Below are positions 10,540 to 24,072 of a DNA stretch of 64,000 nucleotides, in pieces. The number at the start of each line of letters is the position of its first letter. Positions within the stretch are counted from its first letter, which is position 1. The translations under genes and the position numbers were made by a program. The DNA lies in contig NC_030385.2 of the NCBI RefSeq assembly GCF_001625215.2, positions 32,637,598 through 32,701,597 of the forward strand. Direction: 5' to 3'. Below the pieces are notes generated by a model. It did not search any database and had not been told where the DNA came from. It worked only from the letters and a program-made list of their open reading frames with translations. Source of the stretch: Daucus carota subsp. sativus (taxonomy: Eukaryota; Streptophyta; Magnoliopsida; Apiales; Apiaceae).

Positions 10540-11181
10540 TAAACTCTGCAGCTCTTGCTTTGGGGTAACAAATCTCTTTATTAATTTTTTGCTATTCTTA
10601 GTTATATACACATGATTTTATTATAGATTATTTAGTTGTGTATCAGTGTATGTCATTGTTTATGCACTTGTGTTATAATCCCCAAGTATCCACCCGCACG
10701 TATGCAGAAGTACAGAACACAGAGGTTAAGGTTAAAATGAAAAGGATGGTTCCCTGGTCCACCAATCCTTAAATTTGTATTTACATCCTCTTCTTACATG
10801 CACTATTCTTTATTGCTCAATAGAGTACTCCTTTATTTCTTTATTTATTGCTCTTGTTGTTGTTTATTTGTTTTTAGATTTTGTTTAATTGCAAGGCTTA
10901 ATTGTTCTATCTCTCATGGATTGTGTTTTTATGATGACGAGAGTCAACATAGATGGTCAGAAATTGTAAAGTGATTTTTTTAGTATCCGCACTTTATTAT
11001 TTTTTTTATTTGCTCGTTTGGAGTAATTTTTTTTATTTGCTCGTTAGGAGTGATCGATCCGAGATCCTGACTTCACTTTTGATATAAATGTTGGGCTACT
11101 GTGTGTAAAATCACATGACTAGTTTGATACACAGTGACATGAATATCTTCAAGTAGCGAATCGAATCGCATATATATAGAA

Positions 11182-11189
11182 TAAATGTA
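11182..11189 (+). promoter_or_regulatory. L1-box-like motif in leader intron
   Basis: TAAATGTA matches the L1 box consensus TAAATGYA bound by HD-Zip IV factors. A second copy lies in intron 4 at 13200-13207. In DNA this AT-rich such an 8-mer can arise by chance. Confidence 0.25.
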
Positions 11190-11602
11190 TTTGTATTTCG
11201 AAATTACGAATAATTATCTATATTTCTTATTTTATGGTTTTCTTTGCTGATGATCGTGGAACAAAGAGTCAAACAGCATTAGCTTGACAATACAGATATG
11301 ATAGTAAATGTTACAGATGAAGTCATAGAGATATGATATCAGTAACAAGGTTTGTTGGTTGCATTGCACCAACCCCTTTCAATTAGTTCTTACTAGATAT
11401 TGTGGTTTTTAGTTGGTGGATTGAGTTCAGTTGATAAATATATTAATTTAATATGTGCATGAACTCTTAATACTAGACTCTTGGTATATATAACCATGTA
11501 AAGGCTCAGATTCTTGAGTAAAAACTCACATTGTGGAGCACACAAGGTGTTTATGTTGTAGTTATCTCTGAACACACAAATAAAGAGCTTTGTTTTCTCC
11601 CG

Positions 11603-14600
11603 ATGGGTTCTGGGGATTTTGTTGGCAGTAGCAATGGTAGGGATACCAGATTGTTAGTTGATAGTCCTTGCACCAGTGGCATGCCCACTGCTGCTGTTGC
11701 TCAGCATCAAATGTTGGCTACGCATTTTTACAAGTCCTTGTTTAACCCTCGAGGCCTCCCTATTGCCCATGTATGCATCTCTATGTTCTCTATATAATAT
11801 ATGCACATCCATCTCTTTGTATATATAAATCATAAACTCATTCTCACTTTAGCATACTTCTGTACTTTTTGCAGTTATCTTTTTGTGGCCCCTTTTTAGT
11901 CTTTACTACTATATGTTAGTTGCATACTGTTTTAATTTGTTATTAGCCTTGTGTATTGGTCTTGTAGAAACCCAAGATGGAGAGTCCAAATGGTGTCGGT
12001 GACGTAGGGGGAAGTTCTGATCCTGGTGCAATGGCAAGGACCAGGGAAGATGCGAACATGAGCAGGTCTGGCAGTGACAATCTGGAAGCTGCATCAGGTG
12101 ACGGGCAGGAACAGTCAAGAAATAAATCCCGTAAGAGAGCAAAATATCACCGACACACGCCAGATCAAATTCAAGAGCTCGAAGCGTAAGTGTTATCAAA
12201 ATTTCTGGATAGTTCTGATTACTCATATTGTCTATATTCAGGATAGTTTTGAGGTGATTAAAATTTGAGGTGTAATCCTGTGTATTAGTGTATTCAAGGA
12301 AAATAATCATCCTGATGAGAAAGAAAGGCTGGAACTAGGCAGAAAGCTGAACATGGAACACCGACAGATCAAATTTTGGTTTCAAAATAAAAGAACCCAT
12401 ATGAAGGTAATTTAAGATATAAGTTGTTCTATAGTTTAAAGCTGCTAAATGTCAAATGCCCTATAAATTCACCTGTACCAGGCACAAGTGGAGCGTCATG
12501 AGAATCTGTCTCTGAAGCAAGAAAACGATAATCTGCGAATTGAGAATTTGGCATTAAAGGAAGCCCTGAAGAACCTGATCTGTGGTAAATGCGGTGGACA
12601 ACAATTGCTTGCGGAGATATCCACTGAGGAGAAGCATCTTAGAATTGAAAATGCAGTATTAAAAGATGAACTCGATCGTGCACGTGCTTGGACAAACAAA
12701 ATTGTCCGACCTTTGTCCTCTTTTGGTGGCACCTCTTCCCCTCCAATGTTGAACACTAACTTGGAAGTTGCAGCAAGAAGAAATGGTTTGGGGAGCCTAG
12801 GCAATGTACACACAGCTTTATCCATTGGACTTAATCCTAATAATGCGGTTTCAGATTCTTGGGGCGATGGGCCTATGAGCAGGCCACTGATTGGCATGCA
12901 TCCTGTCAATCCCTCGTTTCAGGATTCCATGTTTTTTGAGCTTGCTTCGACTGCGACGGATGAGATAATCAAGCTGGCTGAGAACGATACTCGTCTCTGG
13001 TTCAGAAGCTTAGCGGGAAGTGGGGAAAGGCTGAATTTTGATGAGTACATGAAAGTGATCACTCCTTGTGTTGACATAACATCAAGGGCATGTATTGATG
13101 GTACAAGGGCTACCTCCCTCTTGGCCATAAGGAGCACTGATCTCGTTGAGGTGTTGATGAATGCGGTAAGCTGTTCAATTTAATAAGCATCTATTGTTGT
13201 AAATGTATATTATACTCTTAATTTAGCTAACTTCTTAGGCACATACACTTGAAGATTATATTCAGATAATTTTCTAAGTATATGTGCCTAAACATAATAT
13301 TAAGATATCATAGGTGCTTTACCCCAGGCCCCCCGCATTATCCCCCACTATTGTTAAATGGTTTAGGGTTTAAGTCTCCTCTGGAGCTAAGTGTGTGTGT
13401 GAGTGTGAGTCAATTATTAACATTAATGATAACAATATTAAGATGCCAATAGGCCATTTAGAGACTTTATATCCTGCAGGCTATTTTTTGAACAGAAAGG
13501 TGCATACATTTTTTAATTCCTCTTTCACGTGTACTGTTTAGTAAAAGTACTTACCAATTCTTTCTGGATTGTTTCACACCTCTTCATGTTTGAAGGATCA
13601 ATGGGCTGAAATGTTTTCTGAAATGATTGGAAGCAGCTCTACTTTAGAGGTGATTTCTGGCGGCATCAATGGAACCAAGAACTGTGCCCTGCAATTGGTA
13701 CATATATTAGTTTCTCTTTTGTTTACAGTTGTTTACTTATACTGGTTACTAAAAATGAGTTTTAAACTATGCATTATAGATGCAAGCAGAGATCCAAGTT
13801 ATATCACCACTGGTCCCCGTTCGCCAAATGAGGTTTCTGCGGTTCTGCAGGCAACATGTCAACGGGGCATGGGTTGTAGTTGATGTGTCCATTGACAACA
13901 TTTCTGAAGGTGTAGGTTCACAAACATTTTCACCTTGTAGGCGGCTTCCTTCAGGCTGTATTCTGCAAGATATGCCCAATGGTTGTTCCAAGGTAATTGC
14001 TGATATAGTGATATGCAATTTTTATTTCTTTAAATACTTCGTCCTATTTATAAAACAAATTATGTGCATTACTCTAGTTTTTCAATACTTTTCTCTTCAT
14101 GCCCCTGCAAGGCTTTTGAGCAAACTATATATCTTTGAATACCTCTTCATGGTGAAACTAATGTATATATTTTCTGTAATACTGGTTTTGTATTGTCAAG
14201 TAATATTTTAGTTGGTATGAAACATATACAGCAAAACTATGGCAGAAAGTTTGAACCTTCTACTATTATTTACTGCCTCGTGGTGGGTGGTGGAGATGAT
14301 TCTGCAACTTTTATTACTTAAAATAATCTTTAAATACCGGGGCTACTTTGCATGGTGTATAGCTAGTTATTATATTGCCAGTTTAGAAGAGAGTGAATCA
14401 ACGCTTTAGTTCTGCAATATTGAAACCTGAGTGTTTTAATTAGCTATTTTCATATTATGTTAGTTGTGGATCAGCAATATTTGGATATTTCTATTCCTTT
14501 GTATACTATCTATGAGGTTGTATGACTGGGATACAGTCTCATTATATACTACTGTAGCTTTATTAGTATTTAATAATACAGACTCTAGACTCATTAGAAC

Positions 14601-16306
14601 TTAATAAGATTCGTTGTTAAAAAGGTTACTAAAGCCGTTTAATGATGCATTTTGCGCTTTCTTTTGTTAACTTATTGACGCTAATCAATCTGAATGTTGA
14701 TTTGCGCTTGATCCTCCCAAAATTCTTGCCATGCAAGTCTTAGAAATCAATATTTTGGCAGGGCTAATTTTAGAGATTAATCCAAAAACCTCTTTCACAT
14801 CTTAAGAAACTAAACATACTCAAATCATTTTTATTTGTTATTTCCATCATAATAGATTTTACCTCAACCAAACAGCTAGAACACTTGTTTACCATAAAAG
14901 CTATGTTACAGGTTACCTGGGTGGAACATTGTGAATATTTTGAGAGTGCGATACACTCCCTCTACAGGCCTTTGATCAGGTGTGGCATGGGATATGGTGC
15001 GCAAAGGTGGATGGCACATCTTCAAAAGCACTGTGACTTTTTGAATGCAATCATGTCATCTACAGTGTCTGGCGAGAATCACTCAGGTCATTCATTAGAA
15101 CTTTCCTTCAATGTGTCTGACAAACATGTTTGTCACTTTATTCTAATTCATGTCCATGTGCAACAGTTATAACTCCAGATGGTAGAAGGAGCTTGGCAAA
15201 GCTAGCACAGCGAATGAATCGTATCTTCTGTGCTGGTGTTTGTGCAACAGGAAACAAATGGGAAGTTGTTCAACTTAAGAATATGGGTGATGATTCCAGG
15301 TTCTTAGTACGAAAGGGTATTCCTGATCCTGGAGAACCCTCTGAGGTGGTTTTGAGTGCCACGATGTCTGTACGGATGCCTGTACAGCCACATCAATTGT
15401 TTGGTATGCTGAAGGATGAAGAACATAGAAGTCGATGGGATATTTTATCCCATGGGGGTTCTATGGAAAAAATAATCTGCATATCCAAGGGCCAAGCTGA
15501 TTACGGCAAAAGCATTTCTGTTTTACGCCCGACTGTGAGTAGCTATTCCTATCTAGTAAATGTTGCCTCTATAAACAATATTATGCCTTATTGCCTTGGC
15601 TAAATAGTTGTTACAACTCATTTTCCACCTGTTATCACTTATTTTTTAAATGGACAAATAAGCTCCACTTAGTTCTGCATGTTGGTCAGAAGATAAGTCT
15701 ATTTCTAATTTTTAAAGGTGGAATTTATGTTCCCTATGCATTCTAGTCTTCTTCCAGCAACTCTAAAGGAAGATATGATACCTTGCAGTATTATAGGTTC
15801 ATAAGAAAACTTTTTCCAGTTATACATGGGACATGCATACACTGTATCACTATTCTTTGTTGAAAATAATTCTAGTCAACCTTGTTTGTGAATGATTTAT
15901 TTTATGCACATTCATGCAGGGCATTACTGATGATATGAATCAGAATAACATGTTGCGGCTCCAAGCAACGTCCACCGATATATCCGGGTCGCTCATAGTT
16001 TATGCAGCTGTTGATATGTCATCTATGACCCTGGTTTTGAATGGTGGAGATTCTTCTTCTGTTGCCTTGTTGCCATCTGGATTTGCAGTAGTTCCAGACT
16101 GTGTCCCCAGGTCCGAAGGAGGAAGCAGCTGCAATGGGGGGGTCCCAGAAGATAACACCAGCAGTGGATCTCTACTGACTGTTAGTTTTCAAATATTGTT
16201 GAACAACCTCCCTATGGCGAAGCTCACAGAGGAGTCAATTGACACCGTGAAGACCCTCATGTCTCGTGCAGTTCAGGGAATTAAAGATGTCCTTGGCTGT
16301 GATTGA
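11603..16306 (+). CDS. HD-Zip class IV homeodomain-START transcription factor
   Basis: Nine coding exons: 11603-11770, 11968-12185, 12289-12406, 12482-13165, 13596-13697, 13780-13992, 14912-15086, 15167-15534, 15920-16306. All introns are GT-AG and phases agree, giving 810 residues, the usual family size. The homeodomain lies at about 110-169, with the recognition helix reading [14 protein letters not shown]48, F49, N51 and R53 are kept, but position 52 is Lys instead of the family's Arg. A zipper-loop-zipper follows (about 170-235) with CGKCGG, the CxxC seen in class IV. The START domain spans about 322-545, and a HD-SAD-type C-terminal region ([11 protein letters not shown]) ends the protein. 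Family members are nuclear regulators of epidermal and other surface cell fates. The start at 11603 opens exon 1 in phase; its KSLFNPRGL resembles the conserved N-terminal motif of ATML1-type proteins. Which subfamily it belongs to is unclear. Confidence 0.9.
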
Positions 16307-17734
16307 GGAGATATCATCGGCTACATGGCATCACATGCCATGTTACTTTTGTTTTGTTACAGTTCGGTAAAACAATAGTAGAAGTGAAGGGTTGTTTTTG
16401 AGTCAAGAACGAACCGAGTTGTATCCATTTTTGTGTGCCAGGTGCTCATGGCTCTAGGATTGGCACCTGGCATGAATGGTGGTTCGGGTATTGACTTCGT
16501 TGGTCTGAGAAGTGACATACTTTCTCATTGATCAGTGATGTTTTTCTGTTGTCCCAGTCATATAGATATTCCTGTTGTGCTTGTGGATTTAATAGCCTTA
16601 TGGCCTATAGGTACTTAATGTGCCAACTTTTGCGATAAACTTTGCTTGTTCTTGCAAGGACAAATAAGCCTTTTGTTTTGCCTTATTGCCAAATGTTTGT
16701 GGCACAACACAAGTCAATGCAGGTGTAGTCTAAACTTTTGATCCCTTTGTTGAGGTTTATTTTGCATTCTTCCATAATTTGCAGTTCGGTTGCTCCTGCT
16801 GTGATGATTATTTGAATGAACAAATAATGAAATAATTAGACTTGCAAAACAAACAAGGGAGAAAAACCACAATCTGATATCTATTTCTACAATGTTCTTA
16901 TAATTAGACTATCAGAGGCATGGCTTTTCCCCCACCCCCCTCAGTTTTTGAATTTTCGTAGAATCTTTTTAAAATGAGGTTGAAGAAGATTGCACAGTTT
17001 AAAAGGACTGTGAACTTGCCAAGCTCATGGAGTGTTTGCTTTTGCACCCCGGGGATTTTAAATATATCTCTAATTCGGAGAAATATGATAAGCCAAATGA
17101 TTAGTGTGGCCCGGGAGAATACGCATCTGGTCGGCATACGAATGATAGTAGCATATGTCGAGTGGAAAGAAAAAAAAAAAACTGGACATGAAAAATTCTA
17201 GAATGAGTTAGTTTAGTGTTAAACTTGAAAAATCAGAATTAGCTGATTTTCTGTTAGAATGATATTGTAGCACCCTTGTCTATGCATAAAAATTTAGAGG
17301 TAACCTGTTCAGAGCTTTTTTTCTGTTCAAACATTTTTTTTGCTGAACATTTGCTACTGCAAGATTGGTAGCTATAAGCCTATAACAATACTATTTGAAT
17401 CTGAGGATTAGCCATTGCGGATAATGAATAGTTTGGTTAGCCAATGCATTCTGTCTTTGGCTCAAAGGCATTTTGATATTACTGTCAGTATAATGATAAT
17501 TACTCAATCTTTTCAATCTTCTTGTTTTAGTTTGTTTTTAATAACTCTGCAGACTCACATTTCAAATTTTCAATGTCTTTCTCAGGCATGCAACAAGGGT
17601 GTTTAATTAATCTGGTTAATCCTGGAAATGTTAGTGCTAGATTAACTTGTTTAATGACCCTAACCAATAAACGCAAGACTGCAGACCAAGTTGTTTACAA
17701 TTTGTCAACTCCTACATTCAGTAAAAGAGTACTA
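16307..17734. other. 3' region of HD-Zip IV gene and spacer
   Basis: The 3' untranslated region probably extends about 350-500 bases; an AATGAACAAATAATGAAATA stretch near 16815 is a possible polyadenylation region. No second gene is seen before the MITE at 17735. Confidence 0.4.
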
Positions 17735-17993
17735 CTCCCTCCGTCCCTAAATACTTTTCCCATTTGTACTTATCACGTTTGCCAATACACATTTTTGATC
17801 ATTAATATCTTTAATTTTATATTTGTATTAAATATAAAACCTTCACCGTATTAAAGTGCACATAAATATGAATCCAACAAGATCACTCATGACTATATTT
17901 TATCTTATAGATTAGACGTAAATTAGTAATTTGTCTCATGTTATGAACAGTGCCGACATTTCAAACGGGAAACGTTTTTTGGGACGGAGGGAG
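17735..17993. mobile_element. Stowaway-like MITE (259 bp, family shared with 49201-49452)
   Basis: CTCCCTCCGTCCCTAAATAC at the left and the inverse GGGACGGAGGGAG at the right are flanked by TA at 17733-17734 and 17994-17995. The interior (for example CCAACAAGATCACTCATGAC) is nearly the same in the copy at 49201-49452. Non-coding. Confidence 0.85.
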
Positions 17994-17995
17994 TA

Positions 17996-20700
17996 CTGAT
18001 CAACACAGCTATCAAGGACTACCTATAGCTATAAACATACTTATTGGAAGATGATTATGATATCTTCCTACTACCACTTGCCTAGTGTAATTAATTAAGT
18101 ATAATGAACCTTTAATACAACCTATGACCTTAAACTTGTTTAAGTAAACAAGATGGTCTAATTGGGCAAGTAAAAAACTAGTATATCATATTAAAAGGAG
18201 CCGGACTAGTTGCTTTCTGCATGCCTAAGAAGGTGCAGGTTGATAAATTAAAAGAAACTAAATTAATCCAGGTTTTAGGGGGTTCTTTTTCCTACCTAAA
18301 CCCCCAAGCATTATTATTAATTTGTAATTAATTAATTATAAGAAGAAGAGTCAACTAAAAAGAATATGGGAGATCTTGGATGGTGATTCTGCTCAAGTGG
18401 TAATGTTTGTTTGAGCATGTTGATTAAGCAAATCTGTTTGTTTGATTTGGTGAAGAATAAGTAAATCTGTTTAGAAACATGTTAATGAGCATGATTAAGG
18501 TTAATGATGATGAGTCAAGTTTCCAGGTTGACAAATTAGCCTCCAAAGAATTTACTCCATCTAACAAGAAAAGAATTTGTCATGTGTGGATATTATGCAT
18601 GGGTGAGAATAAAACTTGCACCAACCATTGACCCAACTCTAATCACAACTTTTATGGAAATCAAAGTCTGGCAGATGTTGAAGATTAATAACAAAATCTC
18701 TGTGGCTCTCTTCTGTTCAATAAAAGGTTGGTTGATGGTAGGGCTTCAGAAACTCCAATTTAAGATTTTAAACACATGGAGATTAAAACTCGCCATTTTC
18801 AACATAAAGTATTTGTGGAAAGGATGATAGTAAATATGAAAATTTATGCCAAGGAATTGAAAAAGTATTCAAAAATGATCCGAGCATTATTATCCTGTAT
18901 AACAAGAGGAAATAGGAGTTTTTGTCATTATTCTAAATTGGTGATTAATTTTGATTAATTATTAATTAGTTCCTATTTGGTGATCTGCAAAACTGATTAA
19001 TATTTGACTTTTTTCTGATTAATTTAATTAGTCTCTAATTAAATATTCTTTTATAATTTTATTAATTAAATCTGTTTCACCCTTTTTATTTATGATCCTA
19101 TTTTGCTGAACACTCAGGGGTATCAAATATCTGTAGCGCACAGTCACAGTGATCAGAAATTGGTCTGCTACCTATCATTTATGATTTATCAATCCTTTTT
19201 TGTTTGTCGGATCAATCTTTTTCATATTCTTTTTTTTTTCGGATCAATCTTTTTATTTATACTATAAACATGAGCAACAAAGAGTGTTGAGTGTAAAACA
19301 CACAGGGGGTGTTTGTTATAAAAAGCCGAGGTGCTTCTGCGTTCTGCTTTTCTTTACCCGTTTGTGTAGAGAAGTAGAAGCACTTTTAAGAAACTGACAA
19401 TACTAGCTTCTCTCACTACTTCTTTTTCAAATATTTTATTAACTTTTTTCTCATTTTTACTCCATTTCTTTACTATAAACTAGAAGCCACTTATTTTAAG
19501 CAAACTCAGACCGCCCACAGTCCACGCGCAATACTTTGCATTGTCCCGACTCCCGAGTGGGCGTAAAGCCTTTGTTCACACTTCAGTACTTCACCCCACT
19601 AGGCACTAGCAGCCTCTCAAGTCTCACCCATGCGATGCCATTGCTTTTCTCTCAGCTTTTACATTTACCATCTGAGTGAAAATGTAACGGAATTTCAAAT
19701 ATGTCAACATATCAGAAATTTTAGAAAAGGGAAACAAAAACACTCTAAATTATTGATAAAGTAAAATAGATTTTTGAGTTAATAATGAAATGAAAACGGG
19801 ACTTTGTGCATGCGAGTTGCAGTCTGCACTCTAAATTGAATGTATAAATAAAATACTTTTTGTTGTTTTTCGAAATATTTGATCACGTACTTGAGGCAAA
19901 CAGGATAATAATAATCATTTCATATATGATAGAGAATTCTGAAAAAGAAAAAAATAAATCACACATGTTAGGGTGGATCATTGATCAAATTCTATATTAG
20001 ATTTTACCGGGTAAATTCAAGTTATTTTTTATTAAAACAACACAAATTTATGTGTATATATATCAGAAAATCAATATTATCAAAAGCGGAAATCGGACTT
20101 AATCGATGAGGTAACGGAATAAGGATTAATCAGAAATTAATTAAATTGATCAGGAATTAATTGAATGATTAATTGAATAATCAGATACTTAATCAGTTCG
20201 ACGAGTTATGAAACAAAATTAATCGGTGATTACCCACTTTTGGAAACCCACTTTTGGAATTAAACAGAAAATTGGACTTATACTTTGTCGTGTGAGGAAC
20301 TCATGATAATATGCAACATTTGAAATGACTGGACTCAGACCCCAAGTATGTTCACAGTATCTTTTGTTGAATAAGAAAAAGAAAAAGAAGAAGATGAAGA
20401 AAACATAAAAAATAAAATCCGGACACGCCAGTGCTGCTATAATCCAAAACTGATCCAGTTGTTGTCAAGTAGGCACATACTTACAAACAAATCAGTCAAA
20501 TATCTATCTCTATATTCCTCTATAATCTAGTACTACTACTATTCATTTCACTCTGTGTCATCTTCTTTCTTCCCCATATATATTTATATATTTTCTTTCA
20601 AGTTTTCATCTTTTTTCTTCACACGACAGTTCACCTAATACCCTTCTTCCCATTAAAACAAGTAACCCCATAACTTATTTATATATAATAATTCATTCTA
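17996..20700. other. Spacer between HD-Zip IV and XBAT33
   Basis: No gene is supported. It contains a decayed Tourist-like copy (19310-19512) and, at about 20090-20240, a cluster of TTAATCAG/TTAATCGG words. The last 200 bases are the XBAT33 promoter and leader. Confidence 0.4.
19310..19512. mobile_element. Degenerate Tourist-like MITE copy
   Basis: The interior matches the elements at 39964-40415 (CCCGTTTGTGTAGAGAAGTA and AAGCACTTTTAAGAAACTGA). The ends (GGGGGTGTTTG and the region ending CAGACCGCCC) are eroded, so the borders are approximate. Confidence 0.5.
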
Positions 20701-20734
20701 CACACAAAAAGTGTGTGTCTTTGTGTGTTTAAAG

Positions 20735-23700
20735 ATGGGTAATTCTCTGGGTTGCTCAGCATCAGGAGAAAGATTGGTGTCTGCAGCTAGAGATGGTGAT
20801 TTTGTGGAGGCCAAAATGCTTCTTGATTGCAATCCTTGCTTAGCCAAGTACTCTACTTTTGGTGGCCTTAATTCTCCTCTTCATTTTGCTTCTGCTAAAG
20901 GCCATATTGATGTATGTATTGCTACCCCTTTTTGAATTTCCCTTTTTTCTAGGACCCCTTTGATTTATGTTTGTGATCTTTGTGTATTTGTGTGTGTTTA
21001 TATGGTAAATTGATTATATTTGTAGATTGTTGCTCTATTACTTGACACTGGAGCTGATGTCAATTCAAGAAATTACTGTGGTCAGGTGGAAATTTTCAGC
21101 TTTTTTGCTTAAGGCCACTCTTTTTTGTGTCTATATGATGATTAAGTTGTGCAATAGAGAGTAAAGTGATTGACTTTATTAGTTTTTCTTTTGTTGTGAG
21201 ATAGACAGCCTTGATGCAAGCTTGTAGATATGGGCATTGGGAGGTTGTTCAGACTCTCATGCTTTTTAGATGCAATGTGAGTTTTTCTCTCTTATTGTTT
21301 CTTCTTTTGGTTTAGTGTACCTATGAATTTATAATTATGTGTGATGTGTTCTGTATAATATTTTGTTGTTTTAGGTTACTAGAGCGGATTATCTTAGTGG
21401 GAGGACGGCGCTACATTTTGCTTCTGTTAACGGGCATGTTAGATGCATCAGACTTGTTGTGGCTGATTTTGTTCCCAGTTCTCCTTTTGAATGTCTGAAT
21501 TCTCAAGTGAAGGGTGATAAGAGGAGTGCTTCCGCTGTTAAAGGCAAACATGACCAAAGGTTTGTGAGTCAGTTGTTCCCTTTTATCTTGTATAAGAGTT
21601 TAGTTTAGTTTAAGAGTTTAGTTTAGTTTATATGCCGCTTTCTTAGAGCCCTCATTGCCAAATTCTGGCTGAGCTGTAGGCTTATTATCCATCATCGAAG
21701 TACAAAGAACCTTCAATGCTTTTTTGCCATATAACTAATTTTTTAAATCCTTTGATTTTGTTTATGCAATATGTTCCAGAAACCTAAGTTAATTTAACTT
21801 CCAAATCCATTGTAATTGTTAATCCTATGGCAGTGCGCTGGCAAAGTTTGTAAATAAGGCAGCTGATGGTGGTATCACTGCTCTTCACATGGCTGCTTTA
21901 AATGGCTATTTTGACTGTGTACAACTCCTTCTAAATCTTCAAGCTAACGTTTCTGCTGTTACATTTCATTATGGAACGTCTATGGATTTGATAGGTACAT
22001 GCTTTTCCTAGATAATGAATGTGCTTTCTGTGTTGTGATCATGCGTTCAGTGTGTAATAACTGAAATTTTTGTAGGAGCGGGGAGCACACCCTTGCACTA
22101 TGCTGCTTGTGGCGGAAACTTGAAATGCTGTCAGGTAATATTATATATATGTGTGTTCCCTAAGTACGTCAAACACTTGTATTTGGTTTGACCTTTAGAT
22201 CATAATTTTGCAGATCCTCCTAGCAAGTGGTGCTAGTCGGTTGACATTGAACTGCAATGGGTAAGTCAATTTAGCTTTATTTATGCTTTCCATTTTGGAT
22301 AATTTATGGAATTCCCTCTCCCTTTCAGGTGGCTCCCTCTTGACGTTGCAAGAATGTGGGGGCGTCATTGGCTTGAGCCATTTTTGGCACCGAATTCTGA
22401 GCAGATACTTCCAGTATTTCCCCCTTCAAATTATTTATCTTTGCCTCTCATGAGTGTTCTTAATATAGCAAGGTAGACTTCTAATAATTAGTCATCTGTA
22501 AATGTCATGATATATATATATATAGATTCCCTCTATGCTACCATCATTTTCACTTGATTCCAAAGTTTTATGATTTTCAATAAATAATGTTTGTGCAGTA
22601 TGAAATTTTATGGGTTTTTTCAAACCCTGGCCTGACCTCTTGTTACCAAGGGAAGAGGGGTATCTAGTAGACTGCTCTGCAATGCCATGAATTAATAATT
22701 ATAGCTATAGATATGCAGTACTTTATGAGTATTACTTTTGTGTTAAGTCAGATACTTGCCGAAACTTGAGTGACCAAATTTATGTTCTAATCTGGAGTAC
22801 TTCTGAAAACGTGTGAGTACAGTTACTAATAATACTGTTTTATTACATTTTACAGAGAACTTGGTTTGCAGTCCTCAACTACCTCTGATGACACTGACGT
22901 TTGCGCTGTTTGCTTGGAGGGAGCATGTTCGGTCGCTGCTGAAGGTCTACCCTTTCCTACCCTTTTTAAGAATCTGTTGTATATAATTTTCTTTTCAAAA
23001 TACTACAGTTGAAATAATACTAGATAAGAAAAAAGAAGTTTTACTTGCTAAATAAAAGAAGAAAGTTTCTATTGCACTTCATAAAATTTCAGCCTTGGAA
23101 TCCTGTGGATATGTTTCTTAAGTTCTGTAAAGAATTAGGGATGAGAATGGCCATCTTAGGAATATTTTTCGGATTTCATAGCTGGAATTCTGCTGTTTAT
23201 CCTGCTATCTCATATACATGTCCTCTATCAAGTAATGAATTACCCATTTAAACTTTTATTCATGAATTTAAAACCCGCGCAGATATAATACACTGTGACA
23301 GAATTTTCTTTTTGTGAGAAGCTTGACTGTTAGATAAATGATGAAATGCTTTTGCTCCCCTTTTTTACAACATATCTCTGTTGAGCATTTCGGGTCCTGT
23401 TTTGTATCAGAGGCGGGCACCATTTGGATTCAATTTTGAGTACTTGTTATCTGAATAGTTTGTTGAATTATTTGTGTTTCTTTTCTTATTAAAGATATGT
23501 GCTTCCATCCCATACTTCCAGGTTGCGGGCATCAACTCTGTGTACGATGTGCGCTCTACCTTTGCTCGACAAGCAACTTTGCTTCTGAACTTTTAGGTCC
23601 TCCAGGGTCAATTCCATGTCCACTGTGCAGACATGGAATCATTTCGTTTTGCAAATTGCCAGGATCCCCTACAAAAGAAATGAAGCTGAATACGTCGCTT

Positions 23701-24072
23701 AGCCTATGTACCCCTTGCATGCTTCATTCTCGAGAACACTCCCTGGACTTCGTCCAGTCAACACCAGCATGTGCTCCTGAGATCCGAAAGAATCGTGTAG
23801 CTTCAGTTTCCTCAGATATTTTTTGCCCAGTTACTTGTAGCCCATTTCCTTCAGTTGCCCTTCCTTTGTGCACCTGCAATCAGGGAACATGCCCATCATT
23901 TGAGCATGAGGAGGGTGAAGCGCGAGATGAATCTCCCCGTTCACAATCTGCATCAATAGACCAAGATAAAATGTCAGGAATAAGATTGGAGAAAACTAGT
24001 TGCTCAAGCATGTTCTGGAGCAGAAGAAGCTGTAGCAGGGAACAGCGGTGCAACTCTGAAATAAACGCATAA
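20735..24072 (+). CDS. XBAT33: Ankyrin-repeat RING E3 ubiquitin ligase, XBAT33 orthologue
   Basis: Ten exons: 20735-20911, 21026-21085, 21205-21276, 21375-21559, 21834-21994, 22076-22134, 22214-22260, 22329-22472, 22856-22944, 23522-24072. All junctions are GT-AG and in frame, giving 514 residues, close to the Arabidopsis protein as I recall it. Five or so ankyrin repeats occupy about 45-255 ([58 protein letters not shown]). A C3HC4 RING starts at about 318 (DVCAVCLE, then [10 protein letters not shown] and CPLCRHG), with its second half in exon 10. The N-terminus MGNSLGC fits N-myristoylation at Gly2 with a nearby palmitoylatable Cys7, so membrane attachment is possible. The C-terminus [13 protein letters not shown] is the conserved XBAT33 end. 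It transfers ubiquitin from an E2 to targets held by the ankyrin repeats. Substrate not deducible here. Confidence 0.95.

Noticed and set aside
12496..13137. Minus-strand frames of 137 and 72 codons
   Set aside because: Antisense to HD-Zip IV exon 4, with no independent support.
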